From the NCBI GenBank assembly GCA_950097015.1, contig CATNEN010000001.1, forward strand, positions 17,736,501 through 17,800,500: 64,000 nt of DNA, given 5' to 3'. The notes beneath the pieces were generated by a model that made no database searches, was not told the DNA's origin, and saw only the letters and a list, made by a program, of their open reading frames with translations. Position 1 is the stretch's first letter. Each line of letters starts with the position of its first letter. Origin of the DNA: Macrostomum hystrix. Lineage: Eukaryota; Platyhelminthes; Macrostomidae. The position numbers and the translations under genes are program-made. Positions 21,265 through 31,312 of this stretch are shown here, one piece after another.

Positions 21265-22105
21265 TCGAGTATCTCTCTTTTAACGAAAGGCTCTTTGTAA
21301 GTAGTCTATGGCAGAGAGCTGGGCTAGTCACCAATGTGGAACCTGAATCAGCTGCACCGTTTGCTAGAATCTTTATGCAATTCCCTCACTCCAATGAGCT
21401 CGTTATGCGTGACAAATTTTTTATAAGCTGCCTTGCTTCAATTCAATGGCGTTCACTCAATACAATTTCAGCTCCCTGCGTTGCTTGGAAACGGACTCCA
21501 AGATAGTGAGTTCCTGTCTGCGCTCATTGTACGCCAGCGTTCTTTCAGCATCGATTGTTTCCCAGTTCTATTTTTGGCGTCCTGGCAGCAGATGCTTTTT
21601 TATTATTTAACAAGATTTGTTGAAAAAAGGTTTACAATAGTTTCGATTTTGCGAGATGCAAGCACAAGAAGCAGTGGCAGCGCCTTGTGTCGGGCCGGTT
21701 GCATTGTATCCTAGACGTTTTGAAAAGCAGTCGTGGACTCATCGTATTTAAATCATCGTATCTGTCTTCTGAATAGAATTTTATTTTGCGTCATTCATTT
21801 TTAGCACAAACGAATCTTAATAAGAAACTAATCTTAAGCGTCTGGACAGGAAATCAAATTAAGAGTACTAGGCTAACAATTTACTCAGAACAATTAACAG
21901 AAAACTTCTCTGGTTACATTAACAGTCGGAAGACCACGTAATAAATTCAACCAATCGTCATTAAAAATCCGGGCTGAAATTTTCCGCTCTATCCGACGAA
22001 ACAACTTCCAGAATCACAAAACATCGCCATCGTCGAGATATTCAACGATTAAGGTCGGTGCGTGTCTGTTGCCAAGAACCAAGAAAATGTTGGCATCAAT
22101 TTTAG
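21265..22105. other. Spacer with one dispersed-repeat copy
   Basis: No convincing gene. Bases 21964-22056 (AATCCGGGCTGAAATTTTCC ... ATCGTCGAGATATTCAACGA) match 42283-42375 inside a DNAAF9 intron almost base for base. Confidence 0.55.
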
Positions 22106-23359
22106 TCACTTTTTAATCAGGCACTCGGGTCGAAACGCAGCCGGCATGTACTCGCCTAACAGGCGCTTCTCAAACCTGCCATCGGAGCGCACCAAGTAGA
22201 TGGGAAAGTCTTCTGGGCAGAACTCGCACAATGTCTGCCTGCAGGAGCCGCACATGCGCGGATAAGCCCCACTGGAGCTGCCTTCGTCCGGGCAGGGGCA
22301 GGACACGGCCAGAGCGGCGAACTCGCGGTGACCGCTGGCCACGGCGGAGCAGACGGCCGTCTTCTCGGCGCAGTTGCTGATCGGGTAGGCGCAGTTCTCG
22401 ACGTTGCAGCCGACTACAATGTCAGCGCCGTTGGCTAGGAGAAGCGCTGCGCCGACCTTAGTTTTCAGTGAAATTGAGCATGCTAGAAAATGCCCAAGCT
22501 TAAACTTAAGGCAAAGCAAGCTAAGGAGAGAATTAAATAAACAACAGCGGGTCGGACTTGGGAATTGGAAGTATTAGGCATTAAGTGAGACAGGGAGAGA
22601 TAAGACGCGGGAGAGATGAGACATGGGAGACATGAGACAGGGGAGAAATGAGACACGGGAGAGATGAGATAAAAGAGAGAGGATATAGGAGACAGATGAG
22701 ATAGGGGAGAGATTAGCGCAAGAGAGATGAGATAGGAGAGAGATGAGATAGGAGAGAGAGGAGATAGGAGAGAGATGAGACGCGGGAGAGGGAGAGATGA
22801 GACACGGGAGAGATGAGGCTCGGGAGAGATGAGACACGGGAGAGATGAGGCTCGGGAGAGATGAGACACGGGAGAGATGGGGGAGACATAAGACGCGGGA
22901 GAGATGAGACGAGGGAGATGAGACACGGTAATAAGACACGGGAGAGATGAGACACGGGAGAGATGAGACACGGAAGATGAGACACGGGAGAGATGAGACA
23001 CGGAAGATGAGACACGGTAATAAGACTCGGGAGAGATGAGACACGGAAGATGAGACACGGGAGAGATGAGACACGGAAGATGAGACACGGTAATAAGACT
23101 CGGGAGAGATGAGACACGGGAGATGAGACACGGAAGATGAGACACGGTAATAAGACTCGGGAGAGATGAGACACGAGAATTGAGACCCGGTTTCACAAGC
23201 TAAGTCAAGGTTGGACAGCCGCTGCTTTAAAACACGAATCGCAACTTTCCAAGCTTCAGTCTCAACCTTGTAGTTGCTGTAAGGTGCGTGAGCATTCGCT
23301 GAAGCTGCAATCGCGGCGTTCATCAGCTTCTTGGCCAGCTGCTCGGAGATCTGCGCCAT
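22106..23359 (-). CDS. CDA: Cytidine deaminase, two-exon paralogue
   Basis: Exon 1 is 23359-23267 (31 codons, MAQISEQLAKKLM...SNYK). Exon 2 is 22456-22106 (116 codons plus stop). The donor CAAG|GTTGAG and acceptor ACTAAG|GTC join in phase 0 to give SNYK|VGAALL. The total of 147 residues is the normal size (human 146). Catalytic motifs: CNVENCAYP, NCAEKTA (zinc Cys and catalytic Glu) and MCGSCRQ (two zinc Cys). A Ser/Gly insertion (CPCPDEGSSSGAYPR) lies before the last motif. The ~810-bp intron is mostly a purine-rich minisatellite (22600-23180). The gene lies 4 kb from the intronless paralogue, and the two proteins are clearly diverged, so the duplication is not recent. Confidence 0.92.
22600..23180. 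repeat. Intronic GAGATGAGACACGG minisatellite
   Basis: About 33 irregular units (12-24 bp) built on GGGAGAGATGAGACACG, with blocks such as GGTAATAAGACTCG repeating in order. It lies wholly inside the intron of cytidine deaminase 2, so the transcript carries a long pyrimidine tract. The core GAGATGAGA recurs in the arrays at 25060 (complement) and 39080. Confidence 0.93.
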
Positions 23360-24140
23360 GGTCGATGCCGATGCCTGTCTGGATATCCGGCTCCGCAAAT
23401 AGCTTTCTTATTAGAGCTTTGCTTACTTCGTCCAACTGGAGCTTTAGTCTATGGCCAATCTAGCCTAGAAATTCCTACAAAATGCTATCCTGGAATATAC
23501 GAGTAGTTAATAAAATATGCGCACAGCGCAGCCAGACACTTCTGTCGCTATATGATTTCCGTTTTTTTCTAAAAGCTTAAAGCTATAATCCTAGGCAATT
23601 AATATCTGAGGAGTATTATAACCAGGTCCTACAGTTGGGCTTAGTAAGATAAGGGACGACACAGCCGACCTTATGCGCCAGTTAATTATTTGTTACGCTG
23701 AGCCTCTTCAACAAGGGCGTTATCGAAACTCACAAACAAGGATTGGCCAATTTATTGCAGCCTTATTAGACCATGATAAACAGTCCACATGGAAGAGCTG
23801 TATTGCTGCTCAACTGATAAGATTTGTGCGACTCGACGGGATAAACGGAATGAGCAGATAACATTTGCTTTTCCTGATTGATAACACCTGCCCCAGTTGG
23901 GCCAGATGTGCAGCCGACAGCACAGCCGCAGCTATTGCGCGGCGCATCTGAAGGCTGCGTACGGCTGTTCAGTCCATGGACCGCGAATTACCCAAGATGA
24001 TGCTGGTACCCGTATGCTGGGTGAATTGAAGCAATGCAGACAGAGTTAAGTGTTTTGCTAAAGGACACAAACTGTTCCAGTTCAGTGGAGTCGAGAATCA
24101 AACCCCGAACTTCAAGTCGCGAGTCCGACACTCTAACCAC
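23360..24140. other. Spacer upstream of cytidine deaminase 2
   Basis: No gene, array or transposon end recognised. Contains the presumed deaminase promoter (no clear TATA). Confidence 0.5.
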
Positions 24141-24144
24141 AAGG

Positions 24145-24525
24145 CTGTCACCCACCAATCCTTCAGTTCACAGCCTGTCACCCACCAATCCTTCAGTTCA
24201 CAGCCTGTCACCCACCAATCCTTCAGTTCACAGCCTGTCACCCACCAATCCTTCAGTTCACAGCCTGTCACCCACCAATCCTTCAGTTCACAGCCTGTCA
24301 CCCACCAATCCTTCAGTTCACAGCCTGTCACCCACCAATCCTTCAGTTCACAGCCTGTCACCCACCAATCCTTTAGTTCACAGCCTGTCACCCACCAATC
24401 CTTCAGTTCACAGCCTGTCACCCACCAATCTTTCAGTTCACAGCCTGTCACCCACCAATCCTTCAGTTCACAGCCTGTCACCCACCAATCCTTCAGTTCA
24501 CAGCCTGTCACCCACCCAACAATCA
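24145..24525. repeat. 30-bp minisatellite
   Basis: About 12.7 copies of a 30-bp unit (CAGTTCACAGCCTGTCACCC plus ACCAATCCTT), nearly invariant. Because 30 is a multiple of three, all frames repeat the same decapeptide and long false reading frames result. Confidence 0.97.
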
Positions 24526-24951
24526 CAGGCAGTCACATCAGTTTAATAGAGAATAGTTATTAGACAAGAATACAATGGTTTCCTTATTGGAACAAAATCG
24601 GTCGTTGCATCACCAGGACATCACCAGCTACAGCAATATCAAGCAAAAGTTTATTTTTTCATGGTAGTAAACTCATAAACTATAAAGAATAGAAAACTCT
24701 AGGACTCAGCAGGTGTTACAGAATATATAGTCTTTCTAAAACAGCAATCTGAAATTAAAATAGTTATTAGTACTCGAAAAGCATTGCAAGATGCTGACTG
24801 AAAAACGTCTGACACCGCGTAAAAATAATACACGAGATGAGAAAAAAAGCATGAGAAAAGCACATGAAAGTTGAGCTTGAATGCTCCATACTGTAAATAA
24901 CAGGTGGAATAAATTCAACCACAATCCATGAATTTCTTTCTAAGCTGATCA
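24526..24951. other. Spacer
   Basis: AT-rich, no recognisable feature, ending at the target duplication of the hAT MITE. Confidence 0.5.
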
Positions 24952-24959
24952 GTTTAGTC

Positions 24960-25530
24960 CAGGGGTCGGCAACCTCCGGCCCGCGGGCCAGATGCGGCCC
25001 TCGAAGCTCACAAATCCGGCCCTTAGCTCCTCCTAACACCTACTCTACAGTACACCCTATCTCATCTCTCCCCTATCTCATCTCTCCCCTGTCTTATCTC
25101 TCCCCTGTCTTATCTCTCCCTGTCTTATCTCTCTCCTGTCTTATCTCTATCCTGTCTCATCTCTCCCCTGTCTCACCTCTCCCTGTCTTATCTCTCCCTG
25201 TCTTATCTCTCCCTGTCTTATCTCTCCCTGTCTTATCTCTATCCTGTCTCATCTCTCTCCTGTCTCATCTCTCCCCTGTCTCACCTCTCCCTGTCTTATC
25301 TCTCCCCTGTCTTATCTCTCCCCTTTTTCATCTCTCCCCTGTCTCATCTCTCTTGCGTCTTATCTCCCCCGTCTCATCTCTCCTGTGTCTCATCCACAGA
25401 TACTATAATGACTATAATAACAGTTATTATAGTATCTGTGGTCTCATCTCTCCCCTTTCTTCATGCGTCCCGCCGTCTTCTTTAAGATTCTCTCTTTAGC
25501 CCGCGTGGTATATAAGGTTGCCGACCCCTG
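24960..25530. mobile_element. hAT-type MITE with 8-bp TSD
   Basis: Terminal inverted repeats CAGGGGTCGGCAACCT and GGTTGCCGACCCCTG are perfect for 15 bp. The 8-bp duplication GTTTAGTC flanks them at 24952-24959 and 25531-25538. TIR start, length and duplication size fit the hAT superfamily, whose ends commonly begin CAGGGGT. There is no transposase. The interior is a pyrimidine-rich tandem array (TCTCATCTCTCCCCTGTCT type, about 25060-25460). The perfect ends suggest a fairly young insertion. Confidence 0.92.
25395..25440. repeat. 46-bp near-perfect palindrome inside the MITE array
   Basis: CACAGATACTATAAT pairs with ATTATAGTATCTGTG. Nested within it, ACTATAATAAC pairs with GTTATTATAGT around one base. 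It interrupts an otherwise continuous GTCTCATC array, so it was inserted into, or extruded within, the repeat. Confidence 0.85.
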
Positions 25531-25538
25531 GTTTAGTC

Positions 25539-25916
25539 GAATGCATTGCAATGTAGTCACAATGATGCTATAGAGATTGACAAGGAGGGCTAAGTGACAA
25601 ATAGAAATACAACAATGCTAATGCATTTCAGATGCCAAAGGCAAACTGCACTAATGAAATACCAGCGCTTGCAACGATCGAAAATTATCCTCAGTGAAAC
25701 TAGAAATAGGTTCAAATACAACAGAACACAGACGATCAGTTATTTACATCGAATTGCTGTTTGCTATAAAAATATGTCTATACACCAACAAAAAAAACAC
25801 CAGCTTTAACTACCTTTGCCGAAAGCCATAATTCTTGATAGAATATAAAGCTGCCCAACCACTGCGAGCAAATGATAAGATCATATGATATTGTTTTTTT
25901 AATTATTAGCAGAGCT
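25539..25916. other. Spacer, 3' flank of ORMDL
   Basis: AT-rich, probably includes the ORMDL 3'UTR on the minus strand. Nothing else seen. Confidence 0.45.
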
Positions 25917-26759
25917 TCACCACTTGTTGATGCCAAAGATGCGAACTCTATAGAACACTGGCAACTTTGGCGCGATAGACAGCACAACTAGCGAGACAGC
26001 GTTCAATATGAAGTGAACCTGATCGTATCTGCTGTAGAAAGTGGCCAGCATGAAACTGGAAGGGTGTGATAAATGCGCGGAATTGATGTACGTTCAGTAC
26101 ATTAGCTGGAGGAACTCCTTCGGAGGAAAACGGAGTGTCCACCGTGTTATAACAGGCATACATTAGCTGGAGGAACTCCTTCGGAGGAAAACGGAGTGTC
26201 CACCGTGTTATAACAGGCATACATCAGCTGGAGGAACTCCTTCGGAGGAAAACGGAGTGTCCACCGTGTTATAACAGGCATACATTAGCTGGAGGAACTC
26301 CTTCGGAGGAAAACGGAGTGTCCACCGTGTTATAACAGGCATACATTAGCTGGAGGAACTCCTCCAGCTATTCACAGTAGCTGAACAAAAAATAATTATT
26401 AAATGCATTGGACAGACCATTGTAAAAACTTACACAACAATGGGTACAACCAGAAGAAACTTCTTATTGGCGGTGAACTGCACCCCGTCGTCCATCTGTT
26501 CCCAGTGAGTGAGGGTTCGACTCTCGCCCTGGTCCATAGGCTCAAATGGGGCGCCCTTCTCCCAGTGCAGCCACAGGTAGGTGATGATGTTGTGAATCTG
26601 GCAGGTGAGGGTCCAGGCCAAACCGATGCTGAAGAACGGCACAGAAAGAATGATAAAATGGGCGATCAGAATGAATATGATGTAGGTCATCCAGATGCCT
26701 CTCGAGTTAAAATATATGTGATTCGGATTAGGATCCGAATGCGCTGTGCCAACTTGCAT
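25917..26759 (-). CDS. ORMDL: ORMDL sphingolipid regulator, two exons
   Basis: ER membrane protein that binds and restrains serine palmitoyltransferase, the first step of sphingolipid synthesis. Exon 1 is 26759-26434 and exon 2 26055-25917. Donor TTGT|GTAAGT and acceptor CTTCCAG|TTTC join in phase 2. The product is 154 residues (human ORMDLs 153). Landmarks in order: VGTAHSDPNPN, which keeps the Asn13 position reported to contact ceramide in human ORMDL3; NSRGIWMTY; SVPFFSIGLAWTLT; IHNIITYLWLH; KGAPFEP; LTHWEQMDDGVQFT; then in exon 2 LATFYSRYD, HFILNAVSLVVLS, PKLPVFYRVRIFGINKW. Four membrane helices are expected. The intron carries a 61-bp tandem repeat. An acceptor-like site (26784-26790) lies 24 bp before the ATG. 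Confidence 0.96.
26098..26365. repeat. 61-bp tandem repeat in the ORMDL intron
   Basis: About 4.4 copies, with ATTAGCTGGAGG recurring at 26101, 26162, 26223, 26284 and 26345. Each unit contains the small hairpin GGAGGAACTCC-TTC-GGAGGA. Copies differ at one or two bases only. Confidence 0.95.
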
Positions 26760-26783
26760 GACTAGCTGAGTGAGTGCTGAAAG

Positions 26784-26790
26784 CTGAAAT
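26784..26790 (-). promoter_or_regulatory. Acceptor-like site just upstream of ORMDL ATG
   Basis: Minus-strand TTATTTTATTTCAG ends 24 bp before the start codon. It would accept a 5'UTR exon or a trans-spliced leader. Comparable sites precede DNAAF9 and the GPCR gene. Confidence 0.45.
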
Positions 26791-28880
26791 AAAATGGTTA
26801 TTGTTAAAAAGTGGGGCACAATGGGCTGTTAAAAAAAATTACATATTTAGCTAGATATTAATTCTATAATTCATAACATAATTTTTAGAAAAACTTAAAT
26901 TGCAACTTACTTTAGGTTTCTATCTCATAGCTATATATATGTATTCAAGAAATTTGTTTATAAAATTACTTCCTTTGATAAAAAATAACTAATGTTCTAA
27001 CATAACTGAACTTCCTGAATTTCTGTAGCTAGCTATAGTAAACTAATTTCGTAGTTGCCTGCATATGGCAATATCCAAAGCACAAAAAATAGTTTTAGGG
27101 TAATATATTGTGGTAAAATTTACTTGTGTCAGAATTAAGTTTAAACAATTTTTTAAATAAATTTGACAAATTAGGTTAAAATGATCTTGCCTTTTTGCAA
27201 AATAACAAAGCCAATCATAAGTTTGCAAATATTTTGGAGTTGCTGTGCAAGAATAGAATGTTCAAATAAGCTGTAATTTTACTTACTACCTTTTACACAT
27301 CTGCTCTACTATATGTTAAAGTGGCATAACTATTAAACATACTGAACAAAACGTATAGCTGTTTAAAACACATACATGCGCAACACCCAGCCAAACCAGC
27401 CAGGTGAAACGAGGGCCAAGCAAGGTAAGTCCCAAAAACCAATTGACCAAGTGCAAAAAAATCAAAGGGGGACCAAGGGACAAAAAGGAAGGCATGAAGA
27501 AAAGGAAAAGGGGAGAGAAAAAGAGAGCAAAGAAGAGCAAACTAAGTCGTAAATTAATCAATGAAACAAACTAAGTTGCAAATGAGAGCAAACTAAGTCG
27601 CATGGCCGGCTAAGATTTAGGAGGTTGCGCATGTATGAGCATGAGCCATAGACATTTTAGGATTGAATGTCATTAGGGAAGTGCAAGAAATAAAAAAAGC
27701 ACAAAGCAATTTGCACTTACTCAGCTGATGTTTTTTTCACTCACTCAATCAAAACAGACAAAAAATCTGTTTGGGAATGGTTTAAAATGGTTTCATGGCA
27801 TTTTTTTCTTATATGCTGGCTTCCTCCAAATATCATAAATAATTTTGCCTGTAAGCATTCTAATATTATAATGCAGGCTGGTATAGCACAATAGTATAAA
27901 ATATGTGGGTATACTCTTTAGTTGAATTTGATTGGCTCAACACAGAGGCATGTGCAACTCACCTTGCTTTATTTTTTAGTTGCCAGTGGCATTATATGAT
28001 CTATAAATATATATATTACCTTTAGGAATAAGGGTATATAGCAAATCTTTATTGGCTTAATTGCACATCTGCACCTTGGTATCTACCCTGCTTTACAGAA
28101 ATTGCACCTAAATGAGCATGTAAGGTTTTAAAGGGGCTTGCAGCAGTAACAACTTTAGAAGAATTAGCACCTTTGGAAGGCACTAATATTAGCTATCTAA
28201 AAATCCTACATTAGTATGTAAAACATATTGGTTTCCAATTTTCACTAATCTTACCTCAGTTTTGTCAACTGTGTAAAGCATTTATAAAAAATTGGATTGA
28301 TATTTATTTTTTTGCACTTATTCCTATTTTCTGTGATAAATTAAATGCCTGAAAATGCAACTTCATACAAAGTCACTTTGTCATATAGATATAGTGCTAC
28401 AATTAAATTAATGAGTAGAACTAATATTATTAAGTACATGTGTTGTAAATTGTAACAAAGGTTATGAGAATAAATCTGACTAACGAAATTGTAATTCTGC
28501 ATATTAACATGCCAAATAAAAAATAATAATAATATATATACTAATATATATACCAAGATTTTTCGACGCTTAGAGTAGAGATAAAAGTTAAACATAAACT
28601 AATTACAGTAAGTAAGTTCAATAAATATTTTACAATTATTTGCATCACGCCACAGAACTATAAAAGTTTCTAAGAAACGTCTCTCTGATTGTATTTGTGC
28701 GATTTTGAAAGCATAACAAACGGTTCTATTTGGAAACTTCATTTATCGTCTAAGGAAACTGAGCTACATAAAATGAGATAAAATAAATTTATTTAACGCG
28801 TAATTATCATTACTATTTACTTATTTGTTTCTAAAGGTATGTTTCATGTAACTATTTAGTTTACGAAATTTCTCACATTT
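26791..28880. other. 2-kb AT-rich intergenic region
   Basis: Strongly AT-rich, no open frame of convincing composition on either strand, no array. It separates two divergent genes, ORMDL (-) and DNAAF9 (+), and should contain both promoters. Confidence 0.55.
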
Positions 28881-28894
28881 TTTCATATTTACAG
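28881..28894 (+). promoter_or_regulatory. Acceptor-like tract one base before DNAAF9 ATG
   Basis: TTTTTTCATATTTACAG ends at 28894 and the ATG begins at 28896. A pyrimidine tract plus AG abutting a start codon is what a trans-splice acceptor or a 5'UTR intron end looks like. Confidence 0.45.
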
Positions 28895-28895
28895 C

Positions 28896-31274
28896 ATGAA
28901 TTTGAACAGTGCCGACTGGTAATAAAGTAACTGTATAACTCTACACTCTAATAATTAAAACATGCCTATCTTTTCCTCTAGTGTGAGGCCAAAGTGTGAT
29001 TTGTCTGTGACTGGCTATAAAACATTTTCAGCTGATCTAAGGTAATTTTTACGTTTTACTTGTATTTGTTTCATTAAATGCAGTTTGTTTCAATGTAAGA
29101 CACAACATCAAACATCAACTCACTTTAACAGTCAACAGAGACTAGCTACAATCCAGTCTCTAGTCAGAGAAGACGAGACATTGCTAGTGGTATGCGGCAT
29201 TGACAGCCATTTCAGCCAGGGCAGCCAACAGCTGTTTGACTATTTGCTCTTTAATGTGGGCCAAAAGAGAGCTGCAGAAATCCAACGGTGAGCATTTTTC
29301 ACAATGGACCCTGAGAATTCTTAAATGGGGAATTTCTATTATTCTAGTCATGCATTCGATAATTAATTTGTCCTTATTACGCAGCACTAAACTCGAGGAC
29401 GAGCATTTCGACGATGTAGTCCTGTCGATTCGTAAAGATCGCGTACAAGTCTATCTAAATCCAGCTAACTATTGGTTCTACTTGCCGTACGTGGCAGCTT
29501 GGCGGAATGTGGATATCTTCTGCGCGCCTGATGCCTTGGTAAATCCAAGCTTTTTGGTGCTGCTTGATATGTAGTCTATAAAGTGCTTTTATGGATAATT
29601 TTTTTTCATTCTGCTTTTAAACAGTTTGACGACCAAGATGCGATGGAGGAATTGAAGATGAAGTTTCTGGTGCAGGCTGTTCAAGGCTGCGGTTCTGTGT
29701 GCATCGCTTACTATGGCAGAGGTGGGAGATATATACTTTGTCATGTCTCCAAGTTTATTTTCTAAATTTTGCTTCATGAACGCCAAATTTTATAGTAATA
29801 CATCGTATTAATTATTTCTGTCACCTCAGACCACATTGCGGAGTCCAAGTCGTTCAGTCCCATGCTGGTTGAGAAGTGGCCTCTAGTTCAGGCCTACGCT
29901 GTGGATGGCTTCGGAGTGTGAGTAGCATTTTTTTCACTTTTATCATCCAGGAGAATCTAATTTAGCCCAATCTACAATGGGGAGTAGATTGTTTCAATTC
30001 CAGTGGAACTTTCTTCACGCTGAAGCACCAAGTTCGAGACATCAGCCAAGAGGCCATTGCCGCGCTGCAGTCCGTTGACGCGGCAGTTGTGGAAGATTTG
30101 CTTGAAAAGGTGAGCAAAATAATTGAATGAATCCCATTAATGAAATAATATTTTAATTTTCAGGGGCTGTATGACATCGAACATCATTTGGTGACAGTGA
30201 CTCACAGCCAGCAAGGAGGAAATTCTTCTGGCTCCTGAGCACATGCTCACCAAGGACCACTAGGAGTAAAAGGACGGGAAACTTAGAAAATAATTGAAGG
30301 CTTGTTTTCACAAAAATACACGATGCAGATGGGAAATTTTCTCTTTTCTTTAAATCAGAAAAAAGTGAATAGCGCGAGTTGCCCGACAACCCTAATAGAA
30401 CCAGTAAATTAACAAAATAAAACAAAAAACATTGCAGCCAATGAAGCCGTTCAAGCACCAGTTTGACTCCACATTTCAAACCATCGACCTGCTGGCTGGT
30501 AGAAGTGACTGGAAACTCTTCACCGCGGACAAATCCTTGGAGCTGCTCATTGAGGTGCGTAAATTATTTAAAAATCAAGATGCATTCGCACCAGTTGCTT
30601 TCCATTTCTCAGAATAAATTTTACGTGTCACAAATTTTAGCCATTTCGTTCCTACGCTCTGCACGAGCTGTCAGGCAGTAGAGGAACTAGGTAAAAGTCC
30701 ACTTTCTTCGGAATGAACTATTCGGGATGATAATTGTGAAATATTAATGCTTAAAAACCGAATAACATTTTTTAGTGATCGCCAGTCGATGCTGTCCAGT
30801 TTTCTGACATTCGACACAAAAAAATCCACCATCCGAGATGTTCGCGAACAAGCAAAAACACAACACGCCATTGTGAGAGCACCTCATGGTCCATTGGCTG
30901 CCAGCTTTGTAAGTAAAGAATTAAAAAAAGCGTTATACTCGCTACTGAGCTAAGTAGAAATGCTAGAATATTGTTGGAAATAAATAATTATTTCTTAATT
31001 CGATTTCCAGATCGTGCAATCGGAAGATCGTCTTCACAGCCTCGTCTGCGGCAGAACAGGCTTCCTGCACTGGCGCCTGCCCCATGGTGTGCAATCCATC
31101 TTTGACTGCTTGTAGCCAAGGGGTCAGAGCTTTGGGATTCTGTGCGAAAGTTCGACAGTTCGAATCTTAGCCCAAGGAAAAAATCTGTTCCTGCATTTTA
31201 ATGGTTCGATTGGTAGCTGAAAAGTTGGTTACAGCATCAGTGTTACCTGCAACCTAAAGCCGCTTACACTAGTT

Positions 31275-31312
<38 letters not shown>

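Noticed and set aside
22483-23398. Ser/Leu-rich frames (SHLPCLISPVS) on the minus strand
   Set aside because: They are the intron minisatellite of cytidine deaminase 2. The true exons are 23359-23267 and 22456-22106.
24034-24546. 170-codon frame of SPTNPSVHSL repeats and its antisense
   Set aside because: 30-bp unit divisible by three keeps every frame open; no other coding evidence.
29032-29041. 10-nt micro-exon between DNAAF9 exons 1 and 2
   Set aside because: Although flanked by AG and GT, it would create an in-frame TGA; direct joining keeps the frame.
30163-30240. Additional DNAAF9 exon after TTTTCAGGGGCTG
   Set aside because: It runs into a SINE within 15 bp. Skipping it joins exons 6 and 7 in phase 0 and matches the family, so it is a decoy acceptor.
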